From positions 1 through 47,650 of the forward strand of contig DATLDQ010000098.1 in the NCBI GenBank assembly GCA_035525785.1: a stretch of DNA of 47,650 nucleotides. The letters are read 5' to 3'. Below the pieces are notes generated by a model that did no database searches, was not told where the DNA came from, and was given only the letters and a program-made list of their open reading frames with translations. Of this stretch, positions 34,467 to 43,323 are shown piece by piece (positions within the stretch are counted from its first letter, which is position 1; each line of letters starts with the position of its first letter). A program made the translations under genes and the position numbers. This DNA comes from CADEED01 sp035525785. Its GTDB lineage: Bacteria; Pseudomonadota; Gammaproteobacteria; Steroidobacterales; Steroidobacteraceae.

Positions 34467-37112
34467 TCAACCGCGCCGGGCGATGGCCGTTAGTTCACTT
34501 TCCGGCGGCAGCTTGGGAAGGTGGACCGCGGCGCCACGCAACATGGGCTCGATGTCCGCGACCGACAGAGGCCGGCTGTGCAGGTAACCCTGCGACTGGT
34601 CGCAGCCTAGATGGTTCAGGATGTCGAATTGCTCGGGCGTTTCCACGCCTTCGGCGACCGTGGTCATGTCGAAGGCCTTGCCGAGCGCAATGATGGTCTG
34701 GGCGACGGTGCGCCCCGTGCCCGAGCCCGTGAGGCCGTTCACGAACGTGCGGTCGATCTTGAGCATGTCGACCGGCAGTTCGGCGAGCCGGCTCAGCGAG
34801 GAGTACCCGGTCCCGAAGTCATCGATGGCAACACGGATACCCGAGCGGCGGAGCAATCGCAGCTGCGACACTGCCGAGCTCACGTCGTCGATCAGCACGC
34901 CCTCGGTGATCTCGATGTCGATACCGATGTTCTCGCTGCGCCACTCGCCCACGAGGTCGAGCAGGTGATCGGCGAAGGCACGCCGGCGCAGCTGCACCGG
35001 TGAGATGTTCACCGCCACGCGACCCGGTGAAAGTCCGGCGCCTTGCCAACGGCGCAGGTCGGAGGCGGCCTGCCGGAGTATCCAGTCTCCCAGCGGCACG
35101 ATGAGGCCGTTGGATTCCATGAGCGAGAGGAATGCGCCGGGCATCACGAGACCGGCCTCGGGATCGCGCCACCGCACCAGGGCTTCGAGGCCGCGGATCT
35201 GCCGGTTGCGCACGTCGATTTTCGGCTGATAGTGCAGCTCGAACTCCTGGCGCTCCACGGCGCCGCGCAGGCGGTGCTCCATGGTCATGCGAGTGACCAC
35301 CGTGGTCGAAAGCTCGAGGCGGTGCGGCAGGTATTTCTCGCCCGTGCTCTTCGCCGATCGCAAGGCCGCCTCGGCGTTCTGGACGAGTGCGTTGGCGTCG
35401 TTGCCATTGTCGGGATAGCGCGCGAAACCGCATTTCACGTCGACGGGGATATTCCGGCCATCGACGTTGAACGGCGCGCGGAAAGTCTCACTCACCTGCT
35501 CCTGCATCCAGTGCACGGCTTCGTCCTCGTCGCCGGCCGCCTCGAGGATCAGGCCGAAAGTGCCGCCGCCGAAATGCGCCAGCAGCTCGGTGGAATCCTG
35601 GTGACGCTTGAGACGGTCAGCCACCTGCTGCAGCAGCAGATCGCCTGCATGCCTGCCGAACGAATCGTTGATGGTCGAGAGCTGCTCGATGTCGAGCACC
35701 GCCACCGCCGGCGTGCCACGCCGACCGATGCGCGGTTCCAATGCCCGTACCAGGCGTTCGCAGAATAGCCCGCGCTTCGCCAAGCTGGTCAGCGGGTCGA
35801 AGTACGAGAGGAACCGCACCTCGTCTTCCTTGTGCATGTACTGCAGTGCGAAGGAGAGGTTGGCCACGAGCTCGCGCAGCATGCGCGACTCTTCGTCGCC
35901 CACCGCGCCGACGTCATACGACGTGAGCAGCAGCGCGCCCACCGGCGTGCGGTCGACCACGAGTGGATAGGCGACCACGCTGCGGAAACCGGCGTCGAGC
36001 AACGGAGCTCGCGCGGCCAGCGAGATGTCGAGCGTGTTCAGATCGTTGCAGACGAGCGGCGCGCCCGAGCGCAGCACTCGGCCGATGACGCTCGAGTCAT
36101 CCTGCGGATTCTCCGCGATGCTGAACGTGAGCTGCTGGGCACCCTGGTTGTCGACGCTGCCGGACCACGCGGTGGGTCGCGCGGTACGCGTACCGGGCTC
36201 TATCAAGGCGACCATCGCGCTGGCATATCCACCGACCGACGTCGCGAGACGACAAGCCTCCGCGAGGATCTCGCGTCGCTGCCGGATGCGCACCATGGCG
36301 CTGTTCACGCCGGAGAGCATCTTGAGTACGCGCGTGAGCCGGCTGATGTGTTTCTCCTGGCGGCGGCGCTCGGTGATGTCGCGCTCGTTGCCACGAAAGC
36401 CGATGACCTGGCCCTGCTCGCCCAGCAGCACCAGCATGTTGCGTTCCAGCCAGCGGTACGTGCCATTGCGATGCCGCCAGCGAGCCTGCAGGTTGGTGGT
36501 CGATCGCTGGTTGGGGCCGAGCGTGTGCATGGCGAAATCGAGCGCGGCGAGGTCCTCGGGGTGAACATACTGCGCCGCGTGCGTGCCCAGCAGCTCTTCG
36601 GGCCCGTAACCCAGGATGCTGCGCACCGCGTCACTCGAGAAAGTGAATTTGCCGTCCCGATCGTGCTCCCAGATCCAGTCCTGGGAGGTGACGACGATGT
36701 CACGCAACTGCTGTTCCAGCGCGCGGCGCGTACGGCGGCTCGTGGCCTCGCTGAGCGCGCGGCGCACCGCGGGTACGAGGCGGGCCATGTTGGTCTTGAG
36801 CACGTAGTCGTAGGCGCCGCGCTGTAGCGCGTCTATCGCGCGCTCCTCGCCGATGGTGCCCGACAGGAAGATGAATGGGACGTCGGGCGTGATCTCGCGC
36901 GCGACTTCCAGTGCGGTCAGCCCGTCGAACCCGGGCAGCGTGAAATCGGAGAGGATGAGATCCGGTTTCATCTCGTCGAGGACGCGTCGCAACGCCGTTT
37001 CGGAGTCCACGCGTTTCCAGCTGCACGTGAAGCCGCCGGATTCGAGCTGCCGCACGGCGATCTCCGCCTCCGTCGGCATGTCTTCCACCACCACCAGTTT
37101 TACCGGCTGCAT
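34467..37112 (-). CDS. Receiver-PAS-GAF-GGDEF(degenerate)-EAL protein, probable c-di-GMP phosphodiesterase
   Basis: About 881 residues. The order is: a receiver domain (1-120, phospho-Asp in LILSDFTLPGFDG), a PAS/PAC domain (about 140-260, ending in RGNERDITERRR), a GAF domain (about 275-430), GGDEF (about 440-600) and EAL (about 615-865). The GGDEF motif reads FGGGTF instead of GGDEF, so cyclase activity should be lost. The EAL domain looks active: EALVRW, Asn in VNISPVQL, Glu in EITEG, DDFGTGYSSL, KIDRTFV and AEGVET are all present. It should lower c-di-GMP in response to phosphorylation and PAS/GAF signals. The ATG at 37112 follows GGGGAAGACAGG. It is divergent from a receiver-kinase gene that may phosphorylate it. 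Confidence 0.93.
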   Translation of the reverse strand: MQPVKLVVVEDMPTEAEIAVRQLESGGFTCSWKRVDSETALRRVLDEMKPDLILSDFTLPGFDGLTALEVAREITPDVPFIFLSGTIGEERAIDALQRGAYDYVLKTNMARLVPAVRRALSEATSRRTRRALEQQLRDIVVTSQDWIWEHDRDGKFTFSSDAVRSILGYGPEELLGTHAAQYVHPEDLAALDFAMHTLGPNQRSTTNLQARWRHRNGTYRWLERNMLVLLGEQGQVIGFRGNERDITERRRQEKHISRLTRVLKMLSGVNSAMVRIRQRREILAEACRLATSVGGYASAMVALIEPGTRTARPTAWSGSVDNQGAQQLTFSIAENPQDDSSVIGRVLRSGAPLVCNDLNTLDISLAARAPLLDAGFRSVVAYPLVVDRTPVGALLLTSYDVGAVGDEESRMLRELVANLSFALQYMHKEDEVRFLSYFDPLTSLAKRGLFCERLVRALEPRIGRRGTPAVAVLDIEQLSTINDSFGRHAGDLLLQQVADRLKRHQDSTELLAHFGGGTFGLILEAAGDEDEAVHWMQEQVSETFRAPFNVDGRNIPVDVKCGFARYPDNGNDANALVQNAEAALRSAKSTGEKYLPHRLELSTTVVTRMTMEHRLRGAVERQEFELHYQPKIDVRNRQIRGLEALVRWRDPEAGLVMPGAFLSLMESNGLIVPLGDWILRQAASDLRRWQGAGLSPGRVAVNISPVQLRRRAFADHLLDLVGEWRSENIGIDIEITEGVLIDDVSSAVSQLRLLRRSGIRVAIDDFGTGYSSLSRLAELPVDMLKIDRTFVNGLTGSGTGRTVAQTIIALGKAFDMTTVAEGVETPEQFDILNHLGCDQSQGYLHSRPLSVADIEPMLRGAAVHLPKLPPESELTAIARRG

Positions 37113-37481
37113 CCTGTCTTCCCCGCGATTAGTTAGCCCGCCGTCCCTGTTGGCCGGCAACCATCGCTGTTTCCCCCGTGTCCCGGTCCGTATCCCCCGC
37201 CCGGTTCACATGACGGCAAAATAAGCCACGCGGTTTCATCGGCGCGTGACCCATTCCGCAGACGCAGCATCAGCGTACTCAGTAGATAGAAGGAGCGGGT
37301 TGGAAAAACATGAGCAGTCGTGTGGGATGATTCCGACACGCGGTGAAAGTCAGGTTAGCTCTTAGGCATTTGTCAACACCCGGGTCAGGGGCGGACACTA
37401 CTCGTAAGTACGTATACAGGGATTTTCCTACGTGGCAAACAATGTGCGCGGGAAGTTCTCGAGGACCCAGGTGACCACGAC
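37113..37481. other. Divergent intergenic region between EAL protein and receiver-kinase
   Basis: 369 bp with the promoters of both signalling genes. The part near the kinase is relatively AT-rich. It contains a TACGTATAC palindromic core (around 37409-37417), but I find no convincing -35/-10 pair, terminator, RNA gene or small reading frame. Confidence 0.5.
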
Positions 37482-38618
37482 GTGAACAGCCGCATCGCGC
37501 AGCCGAACGCTGAACATAAGCAATCACTCCTGATAGTCGATGACGAACCAGCGTCGATGCGCGCATTGTGCGACACGCTGGAATACGAGGGTTACCAGAC
37601 ATACGGGTTCACCTCGGCCGCGGACGCCCTCGCGGCCATGCGCGAACGCAGCTTCGACCTGTTGTTAGCCGACCTGCAGATGCCGGGAACCAACGGCATC
37701 GATCTCATGAAATCCGCCCAGCTCATCGACCCGACGCTGGTGGCGGTGATCATGACCGGCCACGGCGCTCTTGAGACCGCCATCGCGGCGATGAAGGCCG
37801 GCGCGCTCGATTACATCCAGAAGCCGATCAAGCTCGCGACCACGCTGCCCGTCCTGGAGCGCGCGCTCGCCGTGCGCCAGCTGCGGATAGAAAAGAAACG
37901 TCTCGAGGAGAATGTCCGCGAACGCACCGAGGAGCTCAAGATCGCCAATCGAGAGCTCGAAGCTTTCTCGTACTCCGTGTCGCATGACCTGCGCGCGCCC
38001 TTGCGCGCGGTGTCGGTGTTCACCCAGGCGCTGCTCTCCGACCACACGGGCCATCTCAACGATGAAGGCCGGCGGCTCCTGCAGAACGTCAACGCCGGCG
38101 CAGCCCACATGGACCGGCTGATCACCGACCTCCTTCGCCTCTCACAACTCAATCGTCAGCCGCTGCACAAGCAGCCGACGCGCTTCGGCGACCTCGCGCG
38201 CAAGGTCATCGACGAAATGGCGCATGAACGCGCCGGCCGCGACATCGAGTTCGTGATCGCCGATTTCCCCACCTGGCAGGTGGACCAGGGATTGATGCAG
38301 CAGGTGTTCGTCAACCTGATTTCCAACGCCATCAAGTTCACGCGCGAGCGCGACAAGGCGCGCATCGAAGTCGGCTACCGCATGGATGGCTCGACGCTGG
38401 TCGGCTTCGTCAAGGACAACGGCGTGGGCTTCAACATGAAGTACATGAACAAGTTGTTCGGTGTGTTCCAGCGCCTGCACTCGGCCGACCAGTTCGAAGG
38501 CACCGGCGTGGGTCTCTCCATCGTCCGCCGCATCATCGAACGCCACGGCGGCAAGGTCTGGGTGGATGGTCAGCAGGACCAGGGCGCGACATTCTTTTTC
38601 AGTCTTCCTGACGGCTGA
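37482..38618 (+). CDS. Receiver domain-histidine kinase hybrid
   Basis: A 378-residue soluble protein. Residues 14-130 are a receiver (Asp64 in LLADLQMPG, Lys in YIQKPIKLA). A coiled coil (130-160) leads to the HisKA domain (H-box SYSVSHDLRAPLRA, His168) and the ATPase domain (N-box NLISNAIKFT, G1 DNGVGF, G2 GTGVGLSIV). There is no membrane or sensor segment, so its input must come from another kinase via the N-terminal receiver. The H-box is of the phytochrome-kinase type. The start is a GTG at 37482. It is divergent from the receiver-EAL gene, a likely signalling partner. Confidence 0.92.
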   Translation: MNSRIAQPNAEHKQSLLIVDDEPASMRALCDTLEYEGYQTYGFTSAADALAAMRERSFDLLLADLQMPGTNGIDLMKSAQLIDPTLVAVIMTGHGALETAIAAMKAGALDYIQKPIKLATTLPVLERALAVRQLRIEKKRLEENVRERTEELKIANRELEAFSYSVSHDLRAPLRAVSVFTQALLSDHTGHLNDEGRRLLQNVNAGAAHMDRLITDLLRLSQLNRQPLHKQPTRFGDLARKVIDEMAHERAGRDIEFVIADFPTWQVDQGLMQQVFVNLISNAIKFTRERDKARIEVGYRMDGSTLVGFVKDNGVGFNMKYMNKLFGVFQRLHSADQFEGTGVGLSIVRRIIERHGGKVWVDGQQDQGATFFFSLPDG

Positions 38619-38677
38619 GGGCAAGGCCGGGCGCGCACTGACATCGGCGATGTCGGGCGCGCCTTGAACATTGCGGC

Positions 38678-39139
38678 ATGAACGCCACCTCACTTCTGCC
38701 CGCGACCGAAGAGCGGGTCCCGATCGATACCCGTTCCGTCGTCAACGATCGCATTCAGGGGCGCACGCTGCATGACGTGTCCCGATTCCTTGGCGCGGAT
38801 CCAGTCTTCATCGACGAGCGGATCCGCGAGCTGGAGCGTGAATGGGACGTCGAGCGCACTCTCGAAGCGAATGCGGCCAGCCTCACGCTCGCGGGCGTCG
38901 CCCTGGGTTTCGCGGTGGACCGCCGGTTTTTCATCCTGCCGGGCGTCGTGGCCGCCTTTCTGTTGCAGCACGCCTTGCAGGGGTGGTGCCCGCCGCTGCC
39001 GCTGCTCCGTCGCATGGGCATCCGGACCGCGCGTGAAATACAGGACGAGATCATCGCGCTGCGCATCCTGCGCGGTGACTTCCTCGAGCAGGTGGAAACC
39101 CCGGAGCGGGCGCTGGCCAGCGCCCGCGCCTGGTACTGA
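38678..39139 (+). CDS. DUF2892-like small membrane protein
   Basis: A 153-residue protein with two close hydrophobic helices (about 67-80 and 85-101) between charged ends. The block ERTLEANAASLTLAGVALG, then QHALQGWCPPLPLLRRMGIRTAREI, matches a conserved inner membrane domain family (DUF2892, as in the YgaP membrane part). The conserved Cys-Pro-Pro is present. The function is unknown. It is 59 bp after the kinase and convergent with motB, ending five bases before it. Confidence 0.8.
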   Translation: MNATSLLPATEERVPIDTRSVVNDRIQGRTLHDVSRFLGADPVFIDERIRELEREWDVERTLEANAASLTLAGVALGFAVDRRFFILPGVVAAFLLQHALQGWCPPLPLLRRMGIRTAREIQDEIIALRILRGDFLEQVETPERALASARAWY

Positions 39140-39144
39140 AGAAA

Positions 39145-40212
39145 TCAGTGCGCCGAGGTGGCCGGCGCCACGAGTGCCGATGCGCCGGCAGGTATGACCG
39201 GATCGGGCGTGGGGCTTGCGGCTGCTGCCGCTTCACCCGGCAATGCGGCACCTGCGATCGCGGCGGTCGGCAGATCCATGACCTTCGCCTCCGCATCCGC
39301 TTCACGCGTCATGACGACGATGCTGATGCGTCGGTTCACCGGGCTGCGTGGATTTTCCTTGTCGAAGAGCACCGACGACGCGAGACCCACCACTCGCGAG
39401 ATCCGCTCCGTCTCGAGGCCCGCGCCTTCGAGCGCGCGACGCGCGGCATTCGCGCGATCGGTAGATAGATCCCAGTTCGTGAAACCGGTGAGGCCGGCGT
39501 AAGGAGCCGCGTCGGTGTGGCCCGTGATGCTCAGGTGGTTGGGCACCGACTTCAGGTAGCCGGTGACTTCACGCAGGATGTCGTTGGTGTAGGGCTTGAG
39601 GCGCGAGCTGCCGATATCGAACATGGGCCGGTTCTGCGCGTCGAGGATCTGGATGCGCAGACCCTCGGGCGTGATGTCCAGCAACAGCTGATCCTTGAAC
39701 GGCTTGAGCGCCTGGCTCTTGCTGATGGCTTCCTTGAGATCCTGCATGAGTGCGTCGAGCTGCTTTTTCTCGAGCAATTTCTGCATTTCGACGGCCTCCG
39801 CCGCCTTCTGTTCCTCGCTCTTCAGCTCGATGGGCTTGGCCGTCTCGGTCATGACGGTGGCGCCGATCTTGTCGGTCTTCTGCAGCGAGGTCTTCGGCGC
39901 ATCGAGACCGCCGCCGAGGTTGATGGGCGAGGAGCTCGCGCCGCCCGGACCCATCTGACCCGGCGCGGGTTTCACGCTCTTGCCCGGCTCCATGCTGGGG
40001 TTCTTGAAGTAGTCGAAGATGGCCGCGCGCTGCTCCTTCGACACGGCGGTCACCAGCCACATGACCAGGAAGAACGCCATCATCGCGGTGACGAAGTCCG
40101 CGTACGCCACTTTCCACGCGCCGCCATGGTGGCCACCGGTCACCTTCTTGATGCGCTTGACGTAGATAGGCCGGGCCTTCTCCTCGCCGCCGCCTCTGGG
40201 ATTCGCCGCCAT
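39145..40212 (-). CDS. motB: Flagellar motor stator protein MotB
   Basis: A 355-residue stator protein. A positively charged N-terminus (KRIKKVTGGHHGG) leads to the single membrane helix with the proton-carrying Asp39 in AYADFVTAMMAFFLVMWL. A long linker (60-190) comes before an OmpA-like peptidoglycan-binding domain (about 200-310; LSITGHTDAAPYAG, NWDLSTDRANAARRAL, RRISIVV). An Ala/Pro-rich tail closes it. It anchors MotA to the cell wall and forms the ion channel. The gene starts nine bases after motA. No other flagellar genes are in the window. Confidence 0.95.
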   Translation of the reverse strand: MAANPRGGGEEKARPIYVKRIKKVTGGHHGGAWKVAYADFVTAMMAFFLVMWLVTAVSKEQRAAIFDYFKNPSMEPGKSVKPAPGQMGPGGASSSPINLGGGLDAPKTSLQKTDKIGATVMTETAKPIELKSEEQKAAEAVEMQKLLEKKQLDALMQDLKEAISKSQALKPFKDQLLLDITPEGLRIQILDAQNRPMFDIGSSRLKPYTNDILREVTGYLKSVPNHLSITGHTDAAPYAGLTGFTNWDLSTDRANAARRALEGAGLETERISRVVGLASSVLFDKENPRSPVNRRISIVVMTREADAEAKVMDLPTAAIAGAALPGEAAAAASPTPDPVIPAGASALVAPATSAH

Positions 40213-40221
40213 GGAACGCTC

Positions 40222-41100
40222 TTAGTGCGCGGTCTTGCCCGGAGGCGGCCGGCCCTTCAGGTGCGCCTCGAGGTCGGCAAACGTCGGGCGGACTTCACTG
40301 AACAGCAGCTTGCGGGCGAATTCCACGGCCACCTGCGGCGCATAGCCGCGCACGCTCGCGACCAGCGCCATCTTCACCACTTCGAAGGCCTTGGCCTCTT
40401 CGTTGGCCTTGTGTTCCATCGCGGCGGAGATCGGCCCGATGAAACCGTAGGCGATCAGGATGCCGAGGAACGTGCCTACCAGAGCCGCGCCGACCTTGTG
40501 GCCGATGGTCGCGGTATCCGCGCCCTCGATGGCCGACATGGTGTTCACGATGCCGAGCACCGCGGCGACGATGCCGAAACCGGGCAGCGCGTCGGCCACT
40601 TTCTGTACGGCGTGCGCCGGCTCGTGCGCTTCCTTGTGATGGGTTTCCAGTTCGTACTCGAGCAGGCTCTCGAGTTCATGTGGATCGAGCGTGCCACCGA
40701 CGATGAGGCGCAGGCAGTCGGTGATGAACACCACCATGTGCTGATCTTCGAGGATCTTGGGATATTTCTTGAACAGCAGGCTTTCTTCGGGCTTCTCGAC
40801 GTCCTGCTCGATCGCGAGCAGGCCTTCCTTGCGCATCTTGACCAGGATGTCGTAGACCAGCTTGAGCAAGTCCACGTAGTCGTCACGCTGGTAGCGCGCG
40901 CCCTTCGGCAAGGCGAGCGCCTGTTGGAAAGCCGCCTTCGAAATCTTCAACGGCTGACTGGTGAAGAACGCGCCGAGAGCCGCGCCAACGATGATGAGGA
41001 TTTCGGTCGGGTGCCATAGCGCGAGGATGTGCCCGCCTTCGAGCACGAAACCGCCGAGCACGCAGGCGATGACCACGACCGAGCCGATGATCTGAACCAT
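40222..41100 (-). CDS. motA: Flagellar motor stator protein MotA
   Basis: A 292-residue stator protein with four membrane helices (about 2-22, 31-50, 165-188, 198-220). The cytoplasmic loop carries the conserved charged residues that engage the rotor (about 80-120, including the RKEGLLAIE segment). PGFGIVAAVLGIVNTM and ALVGTFLGILIAYGF are typical. The ATG at 41100 gives the usual N-terminus (MVQIIGSVVVIACVLGGF); an ATG at 41130, after GGCGGA, would add ten residues and cannot be excluded. It is upstream of motB in one operon. Confidence 0.95.
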   Translation of the reverse strand: MVQIIGSVVVIACVLGGFVLEGGHILALWHPTEILIIVGAALGAFFTSQPLKISKAAFQQALALPKGARYQRDDYVDLLKLVYDILVKMRKEGLLAIEQDVEKPEESLLFKKYPKILEDQHMVVFITDCLRLIVGGTLDPHELESLLEYELETHHKEAHEPAHAVQKVADALPGFGIVAAVLGIVNTMSAIEGADTATIGHKVGAALVGTFLGILIAYGFIGPISAAMEHKANEEAKAFEVVKMALVASVRGYAPQVAVEFARKLLFSEVRPTFADLEAHLKGRPPPGKTAH

Positions 41101-41196
41101 GTGAATGCCAAGAACGACCGACGGGCGCATTCCGCCCGTAATACATATCGGTCCGACCGGGTCTTACTGAAGCGAGTCCAGCCTTTGCAAGCCAGT

Positions 41197-41214
41197 GCGG
41201 CAAGGACTTGCCGC
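41197..41214. repeat. Inverted repeat upstream of motA
   Basis: A perfect 8-bp inverted repeat GCGGCAAG-GA-CTTGCCGC between motA and the small protein gene. No T-run follows on either strand, so it is not a clear terminator. It may be an operator or a structured spacer. Confidence 0.4.
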
Positions 41215-41282
41215 GAGCCGACGACTGCATCATCGCCCGCGGCGCAGGCACGCCGCAGGCGGCAGCCTGACTTTCGCGGTGT

Positions 41283-41531
41283 CTAAGTTTCCGGCGACCA
41301 GACCAGCACGTTGCCGATGCGCAGCGGCCGGGGTTCCTCGGGGACGCCAGCGCCGCATGCCTTGCAGCAGCGCGACTGCCAGAAATCTTTGCGCGCCTCG
41401 ATGAGCGCTTCGTTCACGTGCTCGAAATTCCCGAGGTACGCCTTGTCGGTCGGCATGCGCCGGCAGCCCAGGGCGTGGATTTCGTGGTCGCCAGCATCGG
41501 TGGCGTGATTGTTTATGAAGTAGTGCGACAT
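41283..41531 (-). CDS. Small conserved Cys/His protein, function unknown
   Basis: An 82-residue cytoplasmic protein resembling a widespread family of short uncharacterised proteins. The DHEIHALGCRRMP block, AYLGNFEHVNEALIEARK and a C-terminal CCKACG are the conserved parts. The His and Cys residues could hold a zinc ion. The ATG at 41531 has AAGG six bases upstream. It stands alone on the minus strand, upstream of motAB with a 182-bp gap. Confidence 0.72.
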   Translation of the reverse strand: MSHYFINNHATDAGDHEIHALGCRRMPTDKAYLGNFEHVNEALIEARKDFWQSRCCKACGAGVPEEPRPLRIGNVLVWSPET

Positions 41532-41661
41532 CGGCCTTATGCCAGTCACCCGGTGGTGGGCGGGTCTCCTTAAGGAGTGTCGCCAAACGCCTGAATGACC
41601 CACCTAACAACCCGGAAACGAGACCTGCGTCGCAGCGGCCGCGCGATATGTCAGCCCCTGC

Positions 41662-42315
41662 TCAAGGTCGCCGCAAGCGGGTCGCGGGAATCGCCTCAGG
41701 CGCGAAGCGCACCTCGGCAATGCAGCCCTTGAACCAGTGGATGCGGTTCTGCCGCACCCCCAGCGAAATCCGCCCGGGGACCATGGGCGCGAATGCCACC
41801 AGGCCCTCCAACTGCCTGACGCCATCCACGTAGTGGCTCATGGTCTTGCCGTCGTACACCAGCGCCGCCCAGTACCAGCGGTCGGTACGCTGTGACTTCG
41901 CGCGGTCGAGCAAGGTGAGCTTGTCCGCGTCGGAGGTGCGCAGGAAAGTATCGAGCGACCAGGTGCCCTCGCCAACGCGCGTCTCCATGAGCACGCGGTG
42001 CTCCTCTGGATCCTGAATGTGCAGGAAGCGCTGCTCGGGCGGCCCGTCACCATCGGGTCGAAGCAGGATCTCGATGGTGAAGTTCGTGAGGCCCGCGATC
42101 GGGTTCACGGGCAGGAAAACGCCGTCCGCCTTGCCGTCGAAGCACAGCGCCTGGTGACCATCCTTTTTGACCGCCCGTGGTGCACCGAGCACTTCTGGCT
42201 GCACGCCGGCGATCGACTCCGTGCGTTCGAGCTTCCAGACGTTCACCGCAGGCGTCGTCGCGCAACCCAGAAGCCCCAGCGATGCGAGACCCAGTGAAAT
42301 GATTTTTGCCTGCAT
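41662..42315 (-). CDS. Lipoprotein with LamG/concanavalin-like domain
   Basis: A 217-residue protein. The signal ends in the lipobox LGLLGC (Cys18), so it is a lipoprotein. The rest resembles the LamG/concanavalin A-like fold used to bind sugars or protein: DGVFLPVNPIAGLTNFTIE, WYWAALVYDGKTMSHYVDGV and KGCIAEVRFAPEAI. No catalytic residues are evident, so a binding role is likely. It is divergent from the SRAP gene. Confidence 0.8.
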   Translation of the reverse strand: MQAKIISLGLASLGLLGCATTPAVNVWKLERTESIAGVQPEVLGAPRAVKKDGHQALCFDGKADGVFLPVNPIAGLTNFTIEILLRPDGDGPPEQRFLHIQDPEEHRVLMETRVGEGTWSLDTFLRTSDADKLTLLDRAKSQRTDRWYWAALVYDGKTMSHYVDGVRQLEGLVAFAPMVPGRISLGVRQNRIHWFKGCIAEVRFAPEAIPATRLRRP

Positions 42316-42384
42316 GGCCCGAGTTTAGGGTCGGGCTGCCGCCAGAGCACGACTTTGCGACTCGCCGCGGGCAAAATGCCGCCC

Positions 42385-43314
42385 ATGTGCTATTCCGCCC
42401 AGATCCAGCAGGCCTATCTCGCGTATCTCAAGCGCACCGGCGCCGAGATGGACATCGACCAGTTCCTCGAGATCTTCGGCGCGCGCGCGTCCGATTCGAG
42501 CATTCGCATTCCGCGCGCCGTCGAGCGATGGTTCGACTCACCGGGGAACGACCGGGAAGCGCGCATCAAGGCGTTCATCGACCAGTACCGCGGCGCCGAG
42601 ATCACGAAATTCGAGCGCGAAGTGTTTGCTCAGAAGAAGCGCCTCGCGGATGCGGAACGCGCGCTCGCGTCCAAGCCCACCAAGGCTGCCACCGAGAGCA
42701 AGCGCATCGCCGGCAACAAGATCGAGCAGGCGCTCACGCGCCTCGAAAGACTGAACGCCGAGAAGCCGCATCCCGCCGAAGCGCGCATCTTCCCCATGCA
42801 CTACGCGCCGCTGGTCATGCAGGTGGGCGACCGCAGGCTCGTGCGACTTGCGCGCTATCACTGCCGCAAGGCGGGGGAACTCGAGACCGTCGATCGCAAA
42901 CTACCCGGGCTCTACAACGCGCGGCGCGACAGTCTGGGCAAGTACTGGAGAGAATTGTTTGGCGCCACGCACGCCGTGATGCTGGTCGAGTCGTTCTTCG
43001 AAAACGTGGACCGGGACGGCAAGAACCAGGTGCTTCACTTCGTCCCGCGGCCCGCGGACACGATGCTCGTTGCGTGCCTGGTCTCCGAGTGGCAGAGCCC
43101 CAAGGGAGGTTCACCCCTGCTCTCCTTCGCCGCGATCACGGACGACCCGCCGCCGGAAGTCGCCGCGGCAGGACACGACCGGATGATCATCAACCTCAAG
43201 CAGCAGAACCTCGACGCTTGGCTCAAGCCGGACGGAAGGTCACTGCAACAGCTGGACGCATTGCTCGCCGATCGCGAGGCGCCTTACTACGAGCACGAAG
43301 TGATGGCGGCGTAG
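42385..43314 (+). CDS. SRAP (YedK/HMCES-like) DNA-protein crosslink protein, variant with insert
   Basis: A 309-residue member of the SOS response-associated peptidase family, which forms a covalent link to abasic sites in single-stranded DNA. The catalytic Cys2 follows the start Met (MCYSAQ). Asn178 (YNARRDSL), Glu206 (ESFFEN) and His264 (GHDRMII) match the other active-site residues of YedK. It is about 85 residues longer than E. coli YedK. The extra part is a Lys/Glu/Ala-rich helical insert (about 70-135) after the N-terminus. The start was set at the ATG 42385 because Cys must be residue 2. The next gene is convergent, nine bases away. No LexA box was found by eye in the short upstream region. 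Confidence 0.82.
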   Translation: MCYSAQIQQAYLAYLKRTGAEMDIDQFLEIFGARASDSSIRIPRAVERWFDSPGNDREARIKAFIDQYRGAEITKFEREVFAQKKRLADAERALASKPTKAATESKRIAGNKIEQALTRLERLNAEKPHPAEARIFPMHYAPLVMQVGDRRLVRLARYHCRKAGELETVDRKLPGLYNARRDSLGKYWRELFGATHAVMLVESFFENVDRDGKNQVLHFVPRPADTMLVACLVSEWQSPKGGSPLLSFAAITDDPPPEVAAAGHDRMIINLKQQNLDAWLKPDGRSLQQLDALLADREAPYYEHEVMAA

Positions 43315-43323
43315 ACGTGGTGA

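Noticed and set aside
34467..37112. Active diguanylate cyclase
   Set aside because: The GGDEF motif is GGGTF, so only the EAL activity is supported.
39517..41019. 500-codon open frame antisense to motA/motB
   Set aside because: It is a shadow of the motAB genes; no family resemblance and no ribosome binding site.
41131..41170. Possible sigma-28 flagellar promoter before motA
   Set aside because: An ACCGATAT box resembles the -10, but the TAAG upstream is too close and no TAAA lies at the right distance.
41566..41577. Perfect 12-bp palindrome CTCCTTAAGGAG
   Set aside because: A single short palindrome with no T-run and no second copy; it may be chance.
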